A DNA stretch of 64,000 nt from CALLVY01 sp937899855. Its GTDB lineage: Bacteria > Bacteroidota > Bacteroidia > Chitinophagales > Saprospiraceae. The translations under genes and the position numbers were made by a program. Shown here piece by piece: positions 15,305-24,701 of the stretch; the stretch's first letter is position 1, and the number at the start of each line of letters is the position of its first letter. The notes under the pieces were generated by a model. The model worked only from the letters and a program-made list of their open reading frames with translations. It had not been told where the DNA came from and did not search any database. The stretch spans positions 59,530 through 123,529 of the forward strand of contig JBCBQC010000008.1 of assembly GCA_039820405.1 (NCBI GenBank), given 5' to 3'.

Positions 15305-18013
15305 ATGCATCTTCTAAAACGCCTCGGTAGCTATTTTTCCCGTAGCAGCTCTGACTATTCCCCGCAAAGCGGAGGAAGTGAGGTACCCCACAGGGAACAG
15401 ATCGCTCCCCAAATCAATTTTCAAGCGGGACCAAGTCCAACCATCAAGGTACAAAATATTGTGATCGCCGGGGGCGTCCTCCTCCTGTTTTTCGTTTTTT
15501 CGCAGTGTCGGTGGAGCCCAGATCCCAGCCGTAGCGCGTGGCGGCAAGTGTTGCGCGCCCTGCCCACCGGCAGCAATACGCTCTGGCGCATTCCTACGAA
15601 ACGCCTAAGGGATACGGCCTTTCTGCAAGTTTTGGAACAATTGCCACTGGGGGCGGCCCAGATACAACAAGATGCGCGGGCCCTGGCTGGACTGTGGTCG
15701 ACCCTGCCGCCCACCACCCTCTGGGCCAGCCCGCAGGCCCGCAATCGCGAACCACAAGATTTGCTCTACCTATTGCCCCTGCCCGTGGCTTCTGACACCA
15801 CCGTACTGGGCGCCTACTTTAGCCGTCGGGACGCAGGGCGGAAAAGTCAGTTTCTCGGTCATACGGTCTACCAATTTCCGGCCACCGATTCGACGGCGGC
15901 CTGGGCCCTGGCGCAGGTAGAGTCCCTCCTGCTGTTGGCCCGCATTCCCCTACACCTTGAGGCGGCCCTCGAACGATTGAAGTGGGCGGACCAGCCCTGG
16001 TTGGACCTAGACCGGTACTGGGCTAGGCTAAGCACCAAGGAAGGTCTACGGGTGTATACGCGCACGGATGGGGAGGTCCCACCGCGGATGGCACTTTCTC
16101 CCGAATACCGGGTAGCACCAGAGCCGGAGGTGCTCTGGATGGATTGGCACTACTACACCGATTCCTTGGGGTTGGGCGTACGAGGACAAATGATAGGTAG
16201 TGAGGAGCCGGTGGAATCGCCAGATACCACCCATCCCCACGCGCTGGCCGATCTGCTGCCAAAGACCACTTTGTTTTACCATTGGAACGGAGCGGTGACC
16301 CTTCCCGAGTATGGGGAGAAAGCCAGGGGCGATGTCCTCCCTTCGTACCTGAGGAGAGATTGGCGAGGAGAATTGGCCTGGGGGCGTTTGGAGTTGGGCA
16401 GTACGGGGGAAAAGGGCTACTGGTACGCCCTACGGTATGCGGAGGCATCCAGTGCCCGACGGGCCCAAGCACAGTATCTGGCAAAACGCGGCGAACTGGA
16501 AGCCCGGGAATACCAAAGTTTTCCCTATTACCGCGTACTGGACGGTCGGGCCCTGGCCGTATTTTCTACCGCGTTTAATCACTTTTTGGCGGATCCCTTC
16601 CTCCTCGTCCTCGACGATTGGTTGCTGCTGCTGGATTCCCGAGCGACCCTCGAATCCTGGATTGATCAGTACCTCACGGGGAATACGCTGGCGCGACAAG
16701 TGGCGCACCAACAATGGCAGAACGCAGCTGCCGAGCGCGCCAGCGGGCAATGCTTTGTCCAGTGGTCGGGGCAGTATTCGCCACGGGACTGGCCCGCCGC
16801 CATTTGGTGGGGACCGGATCGCGAAGACGGAGCGGAGTGGGGTAGGGGCTGGGCGGTGCAGCGTTTGGGGCGGAGGCGTTTTGCGGGGCGTTTCCTGGGA
16901 CGGACCGCCCCGGAATCGGGGACCCGTATTTTATGGAAAAAGGCCCTGCGCGACACGATTCGGCGGGGCCCACAGGTCTTTTACAATCCGCGTCGGCAGG
17001 CTTACGACCTGCTGGCGGAAGATGGGGCGGGCCGTTTGTACTTACTCGATGAAGCGGGAGAATTGCGATGGCAACGCTCCTTCGAAGCCGGTCTCCGCTC
17101 GCCCCTGACGGCGGTGGATTATTTTCGGGATGACAGGGTACAATACGTCTTTAACGACTCGCGGCGACTTTACCTGATCGACGATCGGGGGCGGGACGTG
17201 GGGCTTTTTCCGCTCGAATTGGGAGGAACGACGGAGCAGCCCGTGCGCGTGGTTGATTTTCAAGGACGTGGGGACTACGCCTTTTTCTTAGCGGGGCCAC
17301 CGGATAGGCTGTTCGCTTGGGACCGTACGGGTAGCCCACTGCCGGGCTGGAATCCGCTGCGGGTGCCGGGTGGGGTGGCGCAGCCCGTGGTCCACACCGT
17401 TTTTGAAAATCGGGATTATTTGTTGGTGCTGACCGGAACGGGGCAACTGCGGGCCTACGCTCGGGATGGCCATTTGCGCTTTGCGACGGAGGGCTTGTTG
17501 CTCGATCCGACGGTGCCCTTGTTGGTGGAGGAGGGGGCGGGGCAATTGCGGATACTGGGCAGTCAGCAGGCGGGGACTTTGGCGGTGATTAACGAGCGGG
17601 GGGAGTGGTTTGGTTTGCCCTTTCCGGCGGCCGAGCGGCGGGGTTTGCTGCTGGCTACATTGGCGGGGGAAGGGGCCATGAATTACGTGGGTTGGAGTGG
17701 GGCGGATTTGGTGGGGTACCACTACACGGCGGCGGGTCGGTTTGAGCGGGCTTGGCGAAGGGGCTTGGCGGCGGAAGCGGATACGGTATTTCGGGTGGCG
17801 GTACCGGGGAGGCAGACGGATTTCCTTGGCTGGTGTGACCGCAGTAGCGGACGGATTGACCTCATTGGTGGTGGGGGAGGGCCGGCGGAGGGATTCCCGC
17901 TGGCCGGAACGGGAGCTTTTCGTTTGGTGGCGTGGGGGGAGCGTTTGGTCCTGTTGGTGGCGAACGGGGCTTCGGTGTATGCGTATCAGCTGGGTGGCTT
18001 GGGGGAGGAATAA
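15305..18013 (+). CDS. Large membrane-anchored protein, DUF3352-like with propeller-like C-terminus, unknown function
   Basis: About 902 residues from the ATG at 15305 (a TTG at 15269 would add 12). A single membrane helix lies near residues 53-69 (IVIAGGVLLLFFVFSQC), with the bulk predicted outside the cytoplasm. The middle region has the loose pattern of Bacteroidota DUF3352-type proteins (LPTGSNTLWRIP...), which I cannot confirm. The last 350 residues consist of repeated beta-strand units such as 'GRLYLLDEAGELRWQRSF', 'RRLYLIDDRGRDVGLFP' and 'DRLFAWDRTGSPLPGWNP', resembling a PQQ/WD-type propeller. No catalytic motif is recognised. It is divergent from DUF423. The coding strand becomes strongly G-rich after about 17300. 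Confidence 0.8.
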   Translation: MHLLKRLGSYFSRSSSDYSPQSGGSEVPHREQIAPQINFQAGPSPTIKVQNIVIAGGVLLLFFVFSQCRWSPDPSRSAWRQVLRALPTGSNTLWRIPTKRLRDTAFLQVLEQLPLGAAQIQQDARALAGLWSTLPPTTLWASPQARNREPQDLLYLLPLPVASDTTVLGAYFSRRDAGRKSQFLGHTVYQFPATDSTAAWALAQVESLLLLARIPLHLEAALERLKWADQPWLDLDRYWARLSTKEGLRVYTRTDGEVPPRMALSPEYRVAPEPEVLWMDWHYYTDSLGLGVRGQMIGSEEPVESPDTTHPHALADLLPKTTLFYHWNGAVTLPEYGEKARGDVLPSYLRRDWRGELAWGRLELGSTGEKGYWYALRYAEASSARRAQAQYLAKRGELEAREYQSFPYYRVLDGRALAVFSTAFNHFLADPFLLVLDDWLLLLDSRATLESWIDQYLTGNTLARQVAHQQWQNAAAERASGQCFVQWSGQYSPRDWPAAIWWGPDREDGAEWGRGWAVQRLGRRRFAGRFLGRTAPESGTRILWKKALRDTIRRGPQVFYNPRRQAYDLLAEDGAGRLYLLDEAGELRWQRSFEAGLRSPLTAVDYFRDDRVQYVFNDSRRLYLIDDRGRDVGLFPLELGGTTEQPVRVVDFQGRGDYAFFLAGPPDRLFAWDRTGSPLPGWNPLRVPGGVAQPVVHTVFENRDYLLVLTGTGQLRAYARDGHLRFATEGLLLDPTVPLLVEEGAGQLRILGSQQAGTLAVINERGEWFGLPFPAAERRGLLLATLAGEGAMNYVGWSGADLVGYHYTAAGRFERAWRRGLAAEADTVFRVAVPGRQTDFLGWCDRSSGRIDLIGGGGGPAEGFPLAGTGAFRLVAWGERLVLLVANGASVYAYQLGGLGEE

Positions 18014-18948
18014 AAAAGAGACCCAGCGCTCGGTAAGGTTTTCTCCAGCCAGGTATTCAAAAATACCTTCCAAATAACCTTTTAATTACCGTGCCAGGTC
18101 TCCAGCTCAAAAAACCCAAAAGTTGGTCTGGTTAAGCATGTCCTAGTTTCACTAACTCTCATAAAAGTCCGGAGTGCTTAATTTCCCATGATGGGGGACA
18201 ACCAGACGTTGTGTCGTAATTAATTCGGAAAAGCGGCAGGACCCCTAAATGAGGAGGACTCCGCTCGTATTATTAAACAGCTCAAAAATTCAAAGAAGAC
18301 TGTTCCCAGGTATTTTGTGGCCGGGCTTATCTTTTTCGTTTACTCCCAAACTACGGTTCCTTACTTCCACTGGAAAAGATAATTTTAATTCCCTTCAGTA
18401 AGTCAATCCCGACCTACCGGAAACAGTCTCAATTACAAACCCTAATTCAATCTTCATGATCTTATTCTCAATATCTTCATTTGGTGGCGCTGGACCTTGG
18501 TACTAGCGCACTTGCTCTCAAAAGCCTAAGGCAAAAACCCGAGGTGGAGGCCCCGAAAGTGGACCTAATTGTTTATTTTTAAGTACTCGACTTACGTTTT
18601 CCCCGGTTGACCATACAAAAGTACAGCACTCCGGGAGTCGATACCGAACAGAATTTGTCGAAATTTAGGTTAATGGACCAGGGTTTGAATACAAATGCAA
18701 TTTATAATTGCTTGAAAATGAGGGGGATAAAAAGGAATGTGCGGGATTTAATCTTAGTGTTCTAAACACAATTAGCCTTTTATGAATTTCTCTCATTCTA
18801 TTAGTTCCCCAGTGACTATCTCTTTTACAACCGCTGATGATACCAAAACAAAGGACGTAGGAGTCAGTTGTTTCAGTGACTTTGGAGAAGTGCAAACGTT
18901 CGGTTGCAGGAATTTTTTTAGGTAACTACTCTCTTTTTCCGTTGCCGT
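18014..18948. other. 935-base A+T-rich gap without a convincing gene
   Basis: This stretch is visibly richer in A+T than its neighbours and contains only short open frames (for example 18665-18895 minus) with no recognisable protein pattern or codon bias. No tRNA, clear terminator or long repeat was found. It may be the decayed remains of an inserted segment or a long regulatory region before the paralogue pair. Confidence 0.5.
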
Positions 18949-20568
18949 ATGACCAAGAAGAAAGACGCGCTCAGCACCCTCATTCAGCATTTGACGCCTT
19001 CGGAGAAGCGTTATTTTAAGCTCTACGCGAAAGGCAACGGTCAACAGCCTAACAACAAATATATTAAATTGTTTGATGCTGTCAACCATCCGCGTGGATA
19101 TAATGAAGCGGCGCTCCAAAAAAAACTGGGATACACCAACAATTCCAATAGTTTGGCGGTGGCAAAAAATTATTTGTTTCAGCTCATTTTACGTGCCTTG
19201 CGGCACTACCATTCCGGCAACAATGTACTGGCCGAGGTGATTGAGCTTTTGCAGGATACGCACTCCCTTTACGCCCGGCGGCTGTTCGGAGCGGCGCAAA
19301 AGCAATTGGAAAAGGCTCGGAAATTGGCGGCGGAAAGTTGGCGGCACGACTTGCTGATCATCATTGGTAAGTGGGAACGGCGGATGGTTGAGCAGGAGGA
19401 GGTGGCCAATAATTACTTGGAGTACTACGAGGACATCATGGCCCGGGAGAAGGCGGCGGCGCAGCAATTGCAGATTCATACTACCTTGTTTACCCAATAC
19501 AAGAAGTTATTTTTCCACAATCTCCGGGAAGGTTTTCAAAAACGGGACGAGGCCCGCAACCGTTTCTTTTCCCTCCTCCAGCACCCGCTGCTGGAGGAAC
19601 AACAACAACTGGATGGGCCCGTGGCGCGCTTGTACTACCTCTTGTGCTACTACGAATACTACCACGGCATCCGCGATTCTGCGCAGAGCCGCATCTTGGC
19701 CGAACGCGCCCGAGCGGTCTTTGAGGAACATCCGTTTTTGATTGAGGTGCATACCGAATCTTACCTTACCGTACAGGTCAACTACCTCTACACCCAGATG
19801 GACGCGGGAAAGCTGGAAGCCTTGCGGCCCCAGATTGAGTCTCTACGCAACCTGGCCATCCCCAAGGACCGCCACGACTTGCTCCGACGACGGTCGATCG
19901 ACTACTTTCACCTCATGATGCACTACTACGAGCTCAGTGGCCGCTACGTGGAGGCCGTCGAGACCCTGGCGCCGGAGGTCAAGGCCTTTTTTGAAGCCTA
20001 CCCCCACAGCTCCGTCGATCGGGACGAATTCTACCTCAAGCTCACCGCCGCGTGGATCTATCTGGTGGTGGGCGAGACGGAGGAAGCGCGGGTTTGGTTG
20101 TCGTACCTGGAAAACGAAATTGACCGCCACAACTTTATCGAATTCTTTACGGTTTGTCGCCTCCTCCAAATGACGGTCCACTACGACCTGCAAAACTATC
20201 CCTTGGTCCTCTCCCTGGCCCTGTCGACCCAGCGTCTGTTGGAGGGAAAAAACAAGTTGAGCGAAGTGGATGCCTTCGTCTTTCGCTTCTTCAGACGCGC
20301 TGGCCAAACCGAAGACCAAGCGGACAAACAGCGCAAGCTACTCGAACAATTGCGAAGACAGCTCGCCAAGGTGCTGAGCTACACCGAAGTGAGCACCCCT
20401 TATCGCTTAGACGAGTTGATCCTCTGGATCGACAGTCATCTGCAAAAACAATCCCTGTTGGAGCTGTTGCTCGCCCAACGTCAACAAGCCAGCGAGTCTG
20501 GAGAAGGCAGTACCCCGTCTCACCTCATCCGCTACCAGGCGGGCTTTGTCCTGCGACGGGGCAACTAG
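18949..20568 (+). CDS. Helical-repeat protein of unknown function, first of a tandem pair
   Basis: The 539-residue soluble protein is predicted to be almost wholly alpha-helical with a TPR-like texture. No signal peptide or membrane helix is seen. The N-terminal 100 residues carry a distinct pattern: 'LTPSEKRYFKLYAKG', 'NNKYIKLFDAV', 'VAKNYLFQLILRALR'. The downstream gene repeats this pattern and the later 'KWERRMVEQEE' segment, so the two are paralogues. I do not recognise a named family or catalytic residues. It begins after the 935-base gap and ends 59 bases before its partner. Confidence 0.8.
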   Translation: MTKKKDALSTLIQHLTPSEKRYFKLYAKGNGQQPNNKYIKLFDAVNHPRGYNEAALQKKLGYTNNSNSLAVAKNYLFQLILRALRHYHSGNNVLAEVIELLQDTHSLYARRLFGAAQKQLEKARKLAAESWRHDLLIIIGKWERRMVEQEEVANNYLEYYEDIMAREKAAAQQLQIHTTLFTQYKKLFFHNLREGFQKRDEARNRFFSLLQHPLLEEQQQLDGPVARLYYLLCYYEYYHGIRDSAQSRILAERARAVFEEHPFLIEVHTESYLTVQVNYLYTQMDAGKLEALRPQIESLRNLAIPKDRHDLLRRRSIDYFHLMMHYYELSGRYVEAVETLAPEVKAFFEAYPHSSVDRDEFYLKLTAAWIYLVVGETEEARVWLSYLENEIDRHNFIEFFTVCRLLQMTVHYDLQNYPLVLSLALSTQRLLEGKNKLSEVDAFVFRFFRRAGQTEDQADKQRKLLEQLRRQLAKVLSYTEVSTPYRLDELILWIDSHLQKQSLLELLLAQRQQASESGEGSTPSHLIRYQAGFVLRRGN

Positions 20569-20627
20569 GAGGGAGGCCGGCCGGGCTATCCTCCGGGCTA
20601 TTTTTTGAACCGCCACATTTGTAAGCC

Positions 20628-22256
20628 ATGACGCGTAAAAAAGACAATCTGTACGAATTGGTGCATTCGCTGAGCCCGGCGGAAAAGCGCTACTTCAAGC
20701 TATTCGTCGGGGCGGATGGGAAACAGGGCAATAAGTACCTCGAACTGTTTGACCTGCTGGCCAAGCAGAAGGCGTACGAGGAAGACAAGCTGCTGCGCCT
20801 ACCGACTTATCGCGGGCACGCCAATCGCTTGCAGGTTGCCAAAAACTACCTTTTTCAGCTCATTCTCAAGTACTTGCGCAGCAACCGCAAAAACAGTACG
20901 CCCGAACTGGAGGTGCTTGAGCTCCTGCTCGATATCCAATCCTTGTACCAGCGGCGCCTGTGGCCCGCAGCCCGGCGCCTGACGGATAAGGCGCGTAAGA
21001 TTGCGGAGGAGAACGACTATTACGACCTGCGTTTTACCATCGGCGAGTGGGAACGGCGGCTGGTGGCCGTGAGTGCCGACCCCCAACACTACGGCGATTC
21101 GTACGAAGCCATCCTCGACCGCGAGACCTACGTGGCCCAACAACTGGAGCTCAACGCCTTCTACTTCAACCGGTACAAGAAAATGCGTTTCATCAACCTG
21201 CGGGAAGGCTACATCAAACGCGGTCGGGCGCTCGACGAGTTTATGAGCTGTCTCAAACACCCCCACTTGCAGGATTTCTCCTACGCCACCAATCCCACCG
21301 CGCAACTCTATTTTTACCTCTGCTACATCGAGTACTTCTACGCGATGCGCGACCACGAATACCGCTACCAAATCAACTGGCGTTTGATGGCGCACTTTGC
21401 CAAGCATCCCGTCCTACAGCGCAACCATCCCGAGACCTACCTGCGGAGTTTGGTGGCTTACCTGCTCAACCTCCTGGACCTGGGGCGCTGGACGGCGTTT
21501 AATCGGGACATCGAAATTCTGGGGCAGCTCGAACTGCCGGCTTACGCCCACCACCTACAGCGCTTGCGGGCTTTTGAATACCTGCACCTGCGCATGTACG
21601 AGCACTACGCCCAGGGCCGTTTTGAAGAAGCGGTGGCGGAGTACGTCCCCCAGGTGCTGGCCTACTACGACCAGCACGATCACCAACTCATTTTTCTGGA
21701 CGAGCTGCTGCTCAAGCTGGAAGTCGGTTGGATTTACATCGGGGTGGGGGAGTTGGAAAAGGCCATCGAATGGGTGGTGCCGCTGGAAATGCAAATCGAT
21801 CCCAAGCTGTTTGCCGATAGTTTTACGGCCCACTGTATCATCCTGATGATGGTTCACTACGAGTTGGGCGATGCTAAAACCATGCGGGCGGTTGCCGAAA
21901 GGATGCGGGATTTTCTCCAGTCGCGACGTAAGATGAGCAGCCCGGAAGCTTTTATCATCGATTTTTTCCTGAGCGCCAGTGAGGACCTGGGCAACAAATC
22001 CCGCCAGCGGGAGCTGTTGCAAAATTTCCGGTCGGAGCTGGCGGTGCTGCGGCGTTACTTGTACGTGGTTCCCGTATACCCAATCGAAAACATCATCTGG
22101 TGGGTCGATAGTCGGGTGAGTCAGCGGACGCTGGCTGAGGTGGTCCGCGATCGCCACCGCGAGTTGGAGGGCAATCGGGAGGAATTCATCCGGCGGGCGC
22201 GTATCGAATTTCCGGGTTATACGGATATTGAACTGCCCAATTTTGGGGAGGAGTAG
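20628..22256 (+). CDS. Helical-repeat protein of unknown function, second of a tandem pair
   Basis: The 542-residue paralogue of the gene before it has the same start pattern: 'LSPAEKRYFKLFVGA', 'NKYLELFDLLAK', 'VAKNYLFQLILKYLR' and 'EWERRLVAVS'. The body is helical, rich in Tyr, His and Leu, with repeat-like motifs such as 'GRFEEAVAEYVPQVLAYY' and 'GELEKAIEWVVPLE' typical of TPR-class helices. It has no signal peptide. It converges on the unrelated leftward gene at 22268 with only 11 bases between the stops. Function is unknown; a scaffold or protein-binding role is plausible. Confidence 0.8.
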   Translation: MTRKKDNLYELVHSLSPAEKRYFKLFVGADGKQGNKYLELFDLLAKQKAYEEDKLLRLPTYRGHANRLQVAKNYLFQLILKYLRSNRKNSTPELEVLELLLDIQSLYQRRLWPAARRLTDKARKIAEENDYYDLRFTIGEWERRLVAVSADPQHYGDSYEAILDRETYVAQQLELNAFYFNRYKKMRFINLREGYIKRGRALDEFMSCLKHPHLQDFSYATNPTAQLYFYLCYIEYFYAMRDHEYRYQINWRLMAHFAKHPVLQRNHPETYLRSLVAYLLNLLDLGRWTAFNRDIEILGQLELPAYAHHLQRLRAFEYLHLRMYEHYAQGRFEEAVAEYVPQVLAYYDQHDHQLIFLDELLLKLEVGWIYIGVGELEKAIEWVVPLEMQIDPKLFADSFTAHCIILMMVHYELGDAKTMRAVAERMRDFLQSRRKMSSPEAFIIDFFLSASEDLGNKSRQRELLQNFRSELAVLRRYLYVVPVYPIENIIWWVDSRVSQRTLAEVVRDRHRELEGNREEFIRRARIEFPGYTDIELPNFGEE

Positions 22257-22267
22257 CGGTGCGCCAG

Positions 22268-23824
22268 CTATAAGCGCTGCGAAAAGACCTGGGAGATTTC
22301 CGGGTAAGCTCCGGTCCCCGTTCGCAAATGCTCCAGTCCCCGTCGAATCCGCTCCTGAAGGGCGTCGGAGCCCAGCTCTTCCTCCAGCAGCGCCCGAACT
22401 TCCGCCGCGTACTGCTCCGCCAGGGCCGGCCTTCCCAATTCCTGATTGAGGCGGGCGACGGCGAGTTTAAAATCCATTTCGTTGCCAAAAAAACTGTAGT
22501 CCTGGTCCAGCACCCCACGGCGGCGGTCCATCAGGGCCTGGCTATCGGCGATGCCGGCCCAGTCGGTGAGGGGCTGGCGGTGAAATTGGTAAATCCGGGG
22601 GCTGTATTGTTCGTAGTAGTCCCAGAGGGCGGTCAGCCTTTTCCGCAGGGTTTTTTCCGAATGTTTGAGAGAAAATTTCCAACCTCCCCAATTCGAAATG
22701 TCGGGATCACGGTGGAGTGCTGCTTCGTCGCCAAAGGCCAGGGGCGCTTCGTTAAAATGCTGCAACTCCGGTTGGGCGCTGACCGCTCGCCCCTGCCAGT
22801 CCAGGATGCGGCTGCGTTGAATGCCGATGCGCAGGTTGACCAGTTTAAATTCCGTACTGTATTCCAGCAGCAGACAGGCGTAAAAGCTTTCTTCCGCCGT
22901 GGTCGGGTAGGGTTGAACGTTTAGAAAACTGTACATTCCCTCGGCCCGGTCGTCTTCCACGATTCCATCCCGCCAGTGTTCCCCCAGCTTTTCCCGAAAG
23001 AATTGGTAGATCAGCCGGTACTTTTCGTAGCGGGGCCGTTTGTTGCGCTGGCTTCGGTAGGCTTTGATCAGTTTGGCGAGTGGGGTTTGGAGGTCCAGTA
23101 GGAATGCCGTCTTGGCGCGCTCCTCGGCCGTGTTTGTCAGCTCCAATTCTTCGCTCAGATCGGGCAGGGCCAGGAGGTCGTCATCCGCGTAGTCGGGATC
23201 GGCGCTGTGGAGTTGGAGCCGCTGGGCTTCGGCGAAGGTCCGAATCTGGAGCAGGTCTGGATCTTGGAGCCAGGCCTCGAAATTGGGGGGGACGCCATCG
23301 GCGGGGTCGAATTCGCCGTCGAGAAGGCTATTGGCCCAGGTGGCGTACCAGCGTTTGAGGAAGGTGGTTTCGTTTTGTGCCCGTCCGATTTCGAGCAGGC
23401 GGTGGAAGAGGCGGGGGAGGGGCAGCGCCTCCGGCAATTCTTGCTCCGCTAGGGGTAGGGTCCCCTTGATTCGTTGCCAAAACGCATCCCCGAGTTCGCA
23501 GTACAATTGGCCCTCTAGCAGGTAAACGCTCTTTGCTTCCCCAGAGAAATCCGCGGGGATCCAAGCCCCTTGTCCCGACCGGTCGCGTTCCAAAAAATCG
23601 CGCTGCTCCGCGTAGTCGGGATGCCGGTCGACGGGAAATTGGTAGAGGTAATGGTGGTCTACCAACAGCTCCCGGAGTCGAAGCCGGGTGTAGCTCGTAT
23701 CGTAGCGATCGTGGAAGCGGTACAGGTGGTAAATCAGATCCCGCTTTGCGAATCGATTCCCTTCCAAGCGGACGATCAGCCGGATAGCATCTTCGACGAG
23801 GTCTTCAATTTGGTGGTAGGACAT
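22268..23824 (-). CDS. Unknown 518-residue soluble protein
   Basis: A long frame with normal codon use and no signal peptide or membrane helix. The N-terminus 'MSYHQIEDLVEDAIRLIVR' is helical and acidic; the middle is rich in aromatic residues (LYCELGDAFWQRIKG, RLIYQFFREKLGEHWRDG), and the C-terminus contains 'FFGNEMDFKLAVARLNQE'. I recognise no family. It is transcribed toward the tandem helical-repeat genes and divergently from the exported protein gene at 24000, with an imperfect hairpin in the intergenic space. Confidence 0.75.
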   Translation of the reverse strand: MSYHQIEDLVEDAIRLIVRLEGNRFAKRDLIYHLYRFHDRYDTSYTRLRLRELLVDHHYLYQFPVDRHPDYAEQRDFLERDRSGQGAWIPADFSGEAKSVYLLEGQLYCELGDAFWQRIKGTLPLAEQELPEALPLPRLFHRLLEIGRAQNETTFLKRWYATWANSLLDGEFDPADGVPPNFEAWLQDPDLLQIRTFAEAQRLQLHSADPDYADDDLLALPDLSEELELTNTAEERAKTAFLLDLQTPLAKLIKAYRSQRNKRPRYEKYRLIYQFFREKLGEHWRDGIVEDDRAEGMYSFLNVQPYPTTAEESFYACLLLEYSTEFKLVNLRIGIQRSRILDWQGRAVSAQPELQHFNEAPLAFGDEAALHRDPDISNWGGWKFSLKHSEKTLRKRLTALWDYYEQYSPRIYQFHRQPLTDWAGIADSQALMDRRRGVLDQDYSFFGNEMDFKLAVARLNQELGRPALAEQYAAEVRALLEEELGSDALQERIRRGLEHLRTGTGAYPEISQVFSQRL

Positions 23825-23896
23825 GGCAGCTTTTATTTTTTTGGCGAAGGTGGTGTTACCATTTTAAAGTTGGCGGGATAAATGTACGATAAGTTG

Positions 23897-23930
23897 CGGT
23901 TTTGGGGGCCTGCTGCCCCCAACGAAACCG
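23897..23930. repeat. GC-rich hairpin in a divergent intergenic region
   Basis: The stem TTGGGGGC/GCCCCCAA with a 5-base loop is extended outward by CGGTTT/AAACCG after a small bulge. It lies between two divergently oriented starts and has no T-run, so it is not a terminator of either gene; role unknown. Confidence 0.5.
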
Positions 23931-23999
23931 CTGGGGGGACTAAGCTGGAATATTTATTTCCTCCGAAGACAAACTAATCTGTAAAAAAAATATTGACCA

Positions 24000-24701
24000 A
24001 TGAAAAAATTAATTTGTTCTTTGCTCCTGGCCTTTTGCCTGCTTCCCTTCCTACCCGCGGCCGTCATGACCACCGCTCCGGTGACTCCTCACCGGGAGGT
24101 TATCGATTTTGATACCGCCTTTGACCAGCTGCAAAAATCGGTAGACCAACAATTTAGCCTTTCGCAATTTGAATCCGCCGTGGGGCGGCGCGCGAAATTT
24201 CGGGAACGGATCGCCCTCAAAGTTTGGCAAAAGAGTGCCCAACGAAAGCTGAGAAAGCTACAGCGAAAACTCGATCGATTTAACTCCACCGATTGTGACC
24301 TGTTGGTGCTCCCGGATGGTACCCAGCGGGAGGTGCAGATCATCGCCATGACCAGCGGGGAGATCGAATACCGGGAATGCGGTCGTTCGGACGGGCCCAC
24401 GTACCACCAAAACCAAGCGGAGGTGTTTGCGATCAAGCACCGCGACGGGACCAAGGCGATCCTAAACGCAGCGGCCAACCCCATTGCCAACGACGGCAGT
24501 ACGCCGGTCTCGGTGACGGAGCAGGTCAAGACTTCGGGAGCGGTAGCGGTCGGAATACTGGGGGGATTTTTTCTGGGGCTGATCGGGATGTTGTTCTGTT
24601 TTATCTACCCCAAGGGGATCATGCGCCAGGCCTTTTGGAAGGGTTGGTTGATTGGATTCCTGATCCTCCTCGCGCTCCTATTGATTACGCAATCGCCTTA
24701 G
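24000..24701 (+). CDS. Exported membrane protein with a Bacteroidota stress-type beta domain
   Basis: The 233-residue protein has a signal peptide (residues 1-20), a basic helical segment near 60-95, then a small domain with the pattern 'CDLLVLPDGTQREVQII', 'EIEYRECGRSDGPTYH' and 'EVFAIKHRDGTKAIL', a module common in exported Bacteroidota proteins and of unknown role. Two membrane helices follow (about 180-203 and 211-229). The stop codon TAG is formed by the first bases of the inverted repeat of an adjacent MITE-like element, so the native C-terminus may have been longer or different. Confidence 0.8.
   Translation: MKKLICSLLLAFCLLPFLPAAVMTTAPVTPHREVIDFDTAFDQLQKSVDQQFSLSQFESAVGRRAKFRERIALKVWQKSAQRKLRKLQRKLDRFNSTDCDLLVLPDGTQREVQIIAMTSGEIEYRECGRSDGPTYHQNQAEVFAIKHRDGTKAILNAAANPIANDGSTPVSVTEQVKTSGAVAVGILGGFFLGLIGMLFCFIYPKGIMRQAFWKGWLIGFLILLALLLITQSP

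Noticed and set aside
18665..18895. 76-codon minus-strand frame in the A+T-rich gap
   Set aside because: Codon use and composition look random and no motif is seen; no transposase remnant was identified.
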